DNA from: Mesorhizobium sp. | Lineage (GTDB): Bacteria > Pseudomonadota > Alphaproteobacteria > Rhizobiales > Rhizobiaceae | Assembly (NCBI GenBank): GCA_030698645.1 | Contig: JAUYMV010000704.1 | Span: forward strand, 1 to 5,473 | Length of the DNA stretch: 5,473 bases | Direction of reading: 5' to 3' | Shown here: positions 1-4,017 of the stretch, piece by piece | How positions within the stretch are numbered: position 1 is the first letter of the stretch | Layout: each line of letters opens with the position of its first letter | Made by a program: the position numbers and the translations under genes | Notes under the pieces: model-generated | The model's input: only the letters and a program-made list of their open reading frames with translations | Databases searched by the model: none | Told to the model about the DNA's origin: nothing

Positions 1-250
1 TCTGCTGCCGCCGCATGTGCTGGGCGAGGCGGTGCACGACTATTCGGACGCGCCGCCGCAGGTGCGCTTCGTCGACGATGTCTGGGTGAGCGGACATTTG
101 GCGCGCGTCGGCGTCCCGCGTTTCGTCGTACGCGCCGACGAACTGCCGCTCGAGACGGCGGCCTCCCTGCGCGCGGCGCTGACCTCGGGCGTCAACAGAT
201 CCGGCGAGAACGACGAAATTGCCTTGAAGCTGTTCGCCGGCGACTGGTAG
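1..250 (+). CDS. 3' end of a probable glycosyltransferase (partial)
   Basis: An open frame enters from the left edge (first full codon at position 2) and stops at TAG 248-250, leaving about 82 residues. A GTG at 17 exists, but the frame is open through the edge, so this is a C-terminal fragment and not a small gene. What can be seen is a D-D-V-W-V-S-G-H-L-A-R-V-G-V-P-R stretch around fragment residues 25-40, then a tail with S-G-V-N-R-S-G-E-N-D and a closing W. From memory, a DDVW(I/V)SGHLARRG-type segment followed by an N-rich tail ending in W occurs near the C-terminus of some alphaproteobacterial family-2-like glycosyltransferases, where the acidic pair would sit near the active site. That assignment rests on recall of the motif only. 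The presence of another glycosyltransferase at the right end of the window fits. The N-terminal nucleotide-sugar domain, which would decide the matter, is outside the window. Confidence 0.5.
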   Translation, partial: LLPPHVLGEAVHDYSDAPPQVRFVDDVWVSGHLARVGVPRFVVRADELPLETAASLRAALTSGVNRSGENDEIALKLFAGDW

Positions 251-256
251 GAGAGC

Positions 257-301
257 ATGACCATGATGGCTGACCGGTCGGGAGAATTCGAACGAACATG
301 A
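257..301 (+). CDS. Possible 14-codon leader peptide
   Basis: A very short frame begins with ATG 257 and ends with TGA 299-301, coding for 14 residues that start MTMMADRSGEF. It has a good ribosome binding site, GGAG at 250-253, placed directly over the stop of the upstream gene. Its stop overlaps the start of the 298-696 gene in an ATGA arrangement. That downstream gene has only a distant GGGAG (280-284, 13 bases before its ATG), so translation of the short frame could deliver ribosomes to it. There is no sequence family to recognise and chance is a real alternative. Confidence 0.25.
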   Translation: MTMMADRSGEFERT

Positions 302-696
302 TTTCCCTCATGTACCGCTCATTTGGCGCGGACCCGCCGCAGGATCTCGACGGCGTTCGCGGGGCGATGCTCTGGCTGCTCGCCCTGGTTTTCGTCGTCG
401 CCTCCGTCGCCATCCTCGCGATCATCAATTTCTTTTCGCTGTTCTTCGGCGTGACGGTGAGCTTCCTCGGCCGCGACGGCGTCAAGTTCCATTTCCTGCA
501 TCTGTTTCGCCGCATCCCGCTGATCGGCTTCACGGCGCCGATCCTGCTCGGCTACGCGGTCTGGCACAACGCCAAGCTCAGCGGCGCGCTCGCCATCGCG
601 ATGCCGGCGCTGCTGACGGCCGCGGTCGCGGTCGGCCTGCTGGCCGGGGTGATCGCCGTGAACACGCTGCTCGGCACCGGTCCGCGCAATCGGTGA
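298..696 (+). CDS. Small integral membrane protein, function unknown
   Basis: This codes for 132 residues. I do not recognise a family. Three hydrophobic stretches are visible: about residues 23-55 (a long Leu/Val/Ile/Phe run that could be one long helix or a hairpin), 73-89, and 96-125 (Ala/Val/Leu rich). Between the first two lies a short basic loop with G-R-D-G-V-K-F-H-F-L-H-L-F-R-R, so it would sit in the inner membrane with that loop probably cytoplasmic. The N-terminal 20 residues (acidic, with DPPQDLDGVRG) and the C-terminal GPRNR are polar. ATG 298 is the first possible start, because an in-frame TGA lies at 271-273; ATG 310 is an alternative without a binding site. It follows the partial glycosyltransferase by 47 bp and is probably co-transcribed with it. 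It ends 9 bp from the stop of the convergent dehydratase gene. Confidence 0.7.
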   Translation: MISLMYRSFGADPPQDLDGVRGAMLWLLALVFVVASVAILAIINFFSLFFGVTVSFLGRDGVKFHFLHLFRRIPLIGFTAPILLGYAVWHNAKLSGALAIAMPALLTAAVAVGLLAGVIAVNTLLGTGPRNR

Positions 697-705
697 AGGC
701 ACGGC

Positions 706-1506
706 TCAGGCCTCGACGAGCGCGTCCGCGATGCAGGCGACCGGACCTTCGTCGATGGACACGACGATGCGCGCCTTGCGGGCGGTTTCCGTCGAAGGCT
801 GTCGGGTGATGGTCAGCCGGACATTTTCACCGACATAGACGGGCGCGATAAAGCGGACGCGCAGCTCCGACAGGCGGCCGGCCATGCCGGCGGCGAGAAG
901 CGCGGGCTCGGCAAGGCCGGCAATCAGCATGCCGTGCACGATGCGCGCCGGGAGACCGAGCGAGCGGACCAATATCTCGTCGGTATGTAGCGGATTGGCG
1001 TCGCCGGACGTCTCGGCATAGGCGTCCACGATCGATGCGGTCAGCGGCCGCGACTGGATCGAGAAGGCCTCGGCATTCGCGCGTGCAGGCGATTTCATGC
1101 CGGAACGCGCCGCCAGGAGCATGGCCGCCGTGCCATGCCGCAGCCGGGTGGTCGCCTCGATGACCGGCAGCCCCGCGCCATCCGCGGCGGTCATCACCAG
1201 GCCGGAGGTCGGCGCCTGCCTTCGCCCCTCGAGGACTGCAGAGAGTGTCTCGCCCGCGGCAAGCGGGCGAAAACTGCGAATAGTCTGCGATTCATGGAGG
1301 AGAATGCGGCCGTCGCCGGTGTCGTCGGCCCAGGCGGCCGATGCGACCGCGTCCGCGGCGAGCCGCATGGCGAAGATGAACGGAACAGCCGGAAGCGGCC
1401 CGCCGACGCCAAGCGCCTCGGAGAGCAGTGCCGCCAACCGACCCGCCGCCGCGCCGTCGACATGCAGATCGCAGCCATGCGAGACTAGTGTGGCTTCGTC
1501 CGACAT
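706..1506 (-). CDS. MaoC-type double-hotdog dehydratase/hydratase
   Basis: This codes for 266 residues. The C-terminal hotdog (about residues 147-262) carries the MaoC / R-specific enoyl hydratase signature: Y163-A-E-T-S-G-D169-A-N171-P-L-H174, with the expected catalytic Asp169 and His174, followed by I-V-H-G-M-L at 189-194. The N-terminal half (about 36-125, from the L-P-A-V-P-F segment on) looks like a second, non-catalytic hotdog, as in two-domain family members, and it lacks the D-x-N-x-x-H residues. Expected activity is reversible dehydration of a (3R)-3-hydroxyacyl thioester to the trans-2-enoyl thioester in the cytoplasm. Gene order suggests the substrate is held on the neighbouring ACP and follows condensation by the adjacent ketosynthase. 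The start ATG at 1506 lies 17 bases after the ketosynthase stop and has no strong ribosome binding site, so coupling is likely. The frame stays open upstream into the ketosynthase gene, but that extension is antiparallel-style low-quality sequence and was not used. Specificity (CoA or ACP, chain length) is unknown. Confidence 0.9.
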   Translation of the reverse strand: MSDEATLVSHGCDLHVDGAAAGRLAALLSEALGVGGPLPAVPFIFAMRLAADAVASAAWADDTGDGRILLHESQTIRSFRPLAAGETLSAVLEGRRQAPTSGLVMTAADGAGLPVIEATTRLRHGTAAMLLAARSGMKSPARANAEAFSIQSRPLTASIVDAYAETSGDANPLHTDEILVRSLGLPARIVHGMLIAGLAEPALLAAGMAGRLSELRVRFIAPVYVGENVRLTITRQPSTETARKARIVVSIDEGPVACIADALVEA

Positions 1507-1523
1507 CGGGGACCGTCGCCGGC

Positions 1524-2738
1524 CTACCCGGCCGGGTGGCGCAGCGCGACCAGCGACGCGTTGACGCCGCCGAACGCGAAGGAGTTCGACATGCAGGCAT
1601 TGCTGGCGAAGGGCCTTGCGACATTGCCGACCGGGTCGATGCCGAGCTTCGGATCGATGCCGAGAAAGTTGATGGTCGGCGGCGCGACCTGCGCGTTCAG
1701 CGCCTCGATCGCGACGATGAACTCCAGCGCCCCGGCGGCGCCCAGCGCATGGCCATGGATCGGCTTGGTGGAGGAGACGAGGACATCCCCCAGCCGATTG
1801 CCGAAGACGTTGCGCAGCGCCTCGGTCTCGGACTGCTCGTTGGCGATGGTGCCGGTGCCGTGCGCATTGACGTAGCCGATGTCGGACGGTTCGAGGCCGG
1901 CGTCGGCGATCGCCGCGATCATGCAGTCGGTCGAGCCGCGCGGGTCCGGGCGAAGCAGGTCGCCGGCGTCGCCGGTCGTGCCGTAACCGCCTATTTCGGC
2001 GATGATGGTCGCGCCGCGAGCAAGGGCCGCGTCGCGCGATTCCAGCACCAGTATGCCGGCGCCCTCGCCAAGCACCATGCCGTCGCGGCCTTCCGAGAAC
2101 GGCCGGCACAGGCCGGCGGTCATGACGCGCAGGACTTCCCATGCGCGAAACACGCTGGTGGTCAGAAGCGCCTCGCTACCGCCGGCAATGCAACGCGTCA
2201 GCATTCCGTGGCGGATCATCTGGGCGGCGAGGCCGATCGACTGGGTCGCCGACGAGCATGCGGTGGAGATGCAGATCGTCGTTCCGCGCGCGCCGAACTC
2301 CATGCCGATCCACGACGCCGGAGCGCTCGCCATGATCTTGGGAATGCTCATAGGATCGACGCGGGCCGAAGGGTCGTGGGCAAAATCGAACATGTTGCGG
2401 TCGAGCGTCTCGGCGCCGCCGTAGCCGGAACCGACGATGACGCCGCAATCGGCGCCGAAATCCTCAGGCGCCAGTCCGGATTGGGCGACGGCCTCGCGCG
2501 CTGCCGTGAGGGCGATCGCGGTCACCCTGTCCTGCAGGCGCGGCTTGCCGCCCTGCCAGATGGCGGTGGAAAGCTCCGGCGCGATCGTCGCGGCACGCTT
2601 GACCTGCTGCCTGGGCAGCTTTGGGAATTCGATCGGGCCGACGCCGGAGATGCCGTCGCGCGCGGCGGCCCATAGACTGTCCACGCCGAGGCCGCAGGCC
2701 GACACCGCGCCCATCCCGGTGATGACCACACGGTTCAA
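1524..2738 (-). CDS. Beta-ketoacyl-ACP synthase (FabF/NodE-like)
   Basis: This 404-residue protein is a full-length KAS II-type condensing enzyme of the thiolase fold. All catalytic residues are visible: Cys161 in S-T-A-C-S-S-A, His293 in N-A-H-G-T-G-T, Lys325 in S-S-T-K-P-I-H-G-H, and His330 in G-H-A-L-G-A-A-G. The G-E-G-A-G loop (224-228) and the C-terminal N-S-F-A-F-G-G-V-N-A-S are also present. It should extend an acyl-ACP with malonyl-ACP and release CO2. The A-W-E-V-L-R-V-M-T...C-R-P-F-S segment (199-215) and the KPIHGH form recall NodE-type synthases more than housekeeping FabF (by memory, no alignment run). The start is TTG at 2736-2738, overlapping the ACP stop as TTGA. It is backed by a GGGGA ribosome site a few bases upstream and by alignment of N-R-V-V-I-T-G-M-G with the normal family N-terminus. 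The tight overlap with the ACP gene suggests an ACP/KAS pair made together. Confidence 0.95.
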   Translation of the reverse strand: MNRVVITGMGAVSACGLGVDSLWAAARDGISGVGPIEFPKLPRQQVKRAATIAPELSTAIWQGGKPRLQDRVTAIALTAAREAVAQSGLAPEDFGADCGVIVGSGYGGAETLDRNMFDFAHDPSARVDPMSIPKIMASAPASWIGMEFGARGTTICISTACSSATQSIGLAAQMIRHGMLTRCIAGGSEALLTTSVFRAWEVLRVMTAGLCRPFSEGRDGMVLGEGAGILVLESRDAALARGATIIAEIGGYGTTGDAGDLLRPDPRGSTDCMIAAIADAGLEPSDIGYVNAHGTGTIANEQSETEALRNVFGNRLGDVLVSSTKPIHGHALGAAGALEFIVAIEALNAQVAPPTINFLGIDPKLGIDPVGNVARPFASNACMSNSFAFGGVNASLVALRHPAG

Positions 2739-3022
2739 ACAGTTTCCCCGTCCGACGCGATCTTGATCTTTGATGCGACGATCTGCATCAGATCTCCCAC
2801 CGTCCTGGCGTCCGACAGTTCGCTGTCGACGGAGATGTAGACGCCGAACTTCTCCTCGATCGCCATCAGGATCATCACGTAATCGGCGGACTGGATGTCC
2901 AGGTCCTGCAGCAGCGTGTCCGGTGCGAGCTTGTCACTGTCGATCATCGCTTCGGCTGCGACGATCTCGATGATCTTCGCCATCATCTCTGGCGCGCCTG
3001 AAAGGTCTCGTGTCGTCACCAT
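2735..3022 (-). CDS. Dedicated acyl carrier protein
   Basis: This codes for 95 residues of an acidic helical carrier. Helix I is about residues 14-26 (A-K-I-I-E-I-V-A-A-E-A). The phosphopantetheine serine is Ser45 in D-L-D-I-Q-S-A-D, at the start of helix II (Y-V-M-I-L-M-A-I-E-E-K-F-G-V). It is followed by I-S-V-D-S-E-L, and the last helix contains R-T-V-G-D-L-M-Q-I-V. The usual D-S-L motif is replaced by Q-S-A, so this is a specialised ACP and not housekeeping AcpP. Its 4'-phosphopantetheine arm would carry the growing chain for the adjacent ketosynthase and dehydratase. ATG 3022 has a GGGG stretch seven bases upstream. The Met-Met at residues 13-14 (2986/2983) is a possible later start that would give about 83 residues, nearer the usual ACP length. 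It is the first gene of the minus operon. Confidence 0.9.
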   Translation of the reverse strand: MVTTRDLSGAPEMMAKIIEIVAAEAMIDSDKLAPDTLLQDLDIQSADYVMILMAIEEKFGVYISVDSELSDARTVGDLMQIVASKIKIASDGETV

Positions 3023-3055
3023 ATGCCCCGTAAATGCTTTATCTTCACGGCAAGA

Positions 3056-3084
3056 CCCTTACTGCTGTTCCCCTGCCATCTCAA
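3056..3084 (-). promoter_or_regulatory. Weak candidate promoter for the ACP-KAS-dehydratase operon
   Basis: On the minus strand TTGAGA (3084-3079) is followed after 17 bases by TAAGGG (3061-3056). The -35 differs from TTGACA at one position but the -10 is poor. A transcript from here would start near 3049 and have a leader of about 27 bases before the ACP ATG. Placement is sensible, but the match is weak. Confidence 0.25.
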
Positions 3085-3090
3085 TAGCCC

Positions 3091-3131
3091 ATGCCGGACA
3101 CGAAAAATTCCACAATGTAGGCTTCCGGCAT
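3091..3131. repeat. 8-bp inverted repeat in the divergent intergenic region
   Basis: ATGCCGGA at 3091-3098 and its exact reverse complement TCCGGCAT at 3124-3131 are separated by 25 bases that are A/T-richer than the surroundings. The arms lie between two divergently transcribed operons and their centres are 33 bp apart, about three helical turns, so two half-sites would face the same side of the DNA. This would suit a dimeric regulator bound at paired sites, or a looped operator. No protein is identified, and no regulator gene is in the window. Confidence 0.35.
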
Positions 3132-3204
3132 CACGCGCCGCCAGATAGATGTTGACTCGCCGGGACGGTCATTGAAGAACGCCGTGGTCTCCCGGCAGGT
3201 ACAA

Positions 3205-4017
3205 ATGGCGCAGTCCCGCACTCTCCTCATCATCAGGAACAGCGCATACTACGTCGCCGCGCTCGCCCTGTCCGGCGTGTTCCTGTTCACGGTCCCGGCG
3301 GTACTGCTGCCGCGCCGCCACGGATTGCCGGTCCTGAACGCCTATCTCCGCGGCATCCTGTTCCTGCTCAAGTGGATCTGCGGGCTGAGCTACGAGGTCA
3401 AAGGCGCCGAGCACCTGCCCGCGGGCCCGGTGCTTCTGGCTTCGGCGCACCAGTCGACCTGGGAAAACCTGTTCTTCATCCTGATCCTGTCGAATCCGTC
3501 CTTCGTCGTGAAGGAAGAACTTTTCCACTATCCGCTGGTCGGCGCGATCGCGCGGAAGAACGGCTACATACCGGCCTACCGGACAGGCGATCTCGATGGC
3601 ATCCGCAACTCAATCGCAGACGCGGTGGAGCAGGCCGATCGCGGTCGCAGCATCCTGATCTTTCCGCCGGGAACCCGGACCGGGATCGACGCCATGCCGG
3701 TCTTCCGGCGCGGCGTCGCGGCCCTCTATGAAAAGCTCCAGCTTCCCTGCGTGCCGATCGCGCACAATTCCGGTCGCTACTGGCAACACAGATCGTGGCT
3801 GCGCTATCCGGGCGTCATCACGGTCGAGATCCTGCCGGCGATCCCCGTCGGGCTGGACAAGAAGGCTTTCCTCGACACACTGTCCGACGAATTGACCGAG
3901 GCCACGGAGCGTTTGCTGCGCATTCCGGGAAATCCAGCGCTCATGCCCGAACTCTCGACTCGGGCAGAACGGCTCGCCGCCCGGCTCCAGGCGACGCGAA
4001 AGGCCGAAACAGGTTGA
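3205..4017 (+). CDS. PlsC-type lysophospholipid/glycolipid acyltransferase
   Basis: This codes for 270 residues from ATG 3205, chosen because AGG at 3197-3199 stands six bases before it. A TTG at 3172 in the same frame would add 11 residues but has no good ribosome site. The N-terminus has a membrane segment (about 9-33: L-I-I-R-N-S-A-Y-Y-V-A-A-L-A-L-S-G-V-F-L-F) and a second hydrophobic stretch near 46-57. Acyltransferase motifs follow: His82-Q-S-T-W-Glu87 (HX4E in place of HX4D), V-K-E-E-L at 102-106, F-P-P-G-T-R at 153-158, and V-P-I-A-H-N-S-G at 183-190. By family, it would transfer an acyl chain from acyl-ACP or acyl-CoA to a hydroxyl on a membrane lipid, at the inner membrane. The classical substrate is lysophosphatidic acid. 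Here, next to a dedicated ACP operon and glycosyltransferases, a glycolipid or sugar acceptor is plausible but inferred. The HX4E form is, as I recall, usual in the alphaproteobacterial subgroup; the FPPGTR proline is odd. Confidence 0.9.
   Translation: MAQSRTLLIIRNSAYYVAALALSGVFLFTVPAVLLPRRHGLPVLNAYLRGILFLLKWICGLSYEVKGAEHLPAGPVLLASAHQSTWENLFFILILSNPSFVVKEELFHYPLVGAIARKNGYIPAYRTGDLDGIRNSIADAVEQADRGRSILIFPPGTRTGIDAMPVFRRGVAALYEKLQLPCVPIAHNSGRYWQHRSWLRYPGVITVEILPAIPVGLDKKAFLDTLSDELTEATERLLRIPGNPALMPELSTRAERLAARLQATRKAETG

Noticed and set aside
257..267. ATGACCATGAT, identical to the start of E. coli lacZ, followed by a GAATTC
   Set aside because: An 11-base match without the next lacZ codons is coincidence. 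The flanking sequence is genomic in composition, so there is no sign of vector.
690..712. Terminator between the convergent genes
   Set aside because: Only 9 bp separate the two stops, and I see no stem followed by a T tract on either strand.
1507..2142. Upstream extension of the dehydratase reading frame
   Set aside because: The frame is open into the ketosynthase gene, but the extra 212 residues are low-complexity Arg-rich sequence in another frame of a real gene; the MaoC fold starts after the ATG at 1506.
1428..2675. Long plus-strand open frame of 415 codons
   Set aside because: It lies antisense to the ketosynthase gene, is extremely Arg/Ala/Gly rich with no motif, and is the usual shadow of a GC-rich gene. 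The minus-strand product has all catalytic residues.
2735..3022. ACP plus ketosynthase as nodF/nodE
   Set aside because: No nodA, nodB, nodC or nod box is visible, the ACP site differs, and a MaoC gene follows. Resemblance to NodE is noted, but the gene symbols are not supported.
3152..3180. TTGACT at 3152-3157 as a plus-strand -35 element
   Set aside because: At 16-18 bases downstream there is only GAAGAAC-like sequence with no -10 match, so I cannot support a promoter, although one must lie in this region for the acyltransferase operon.
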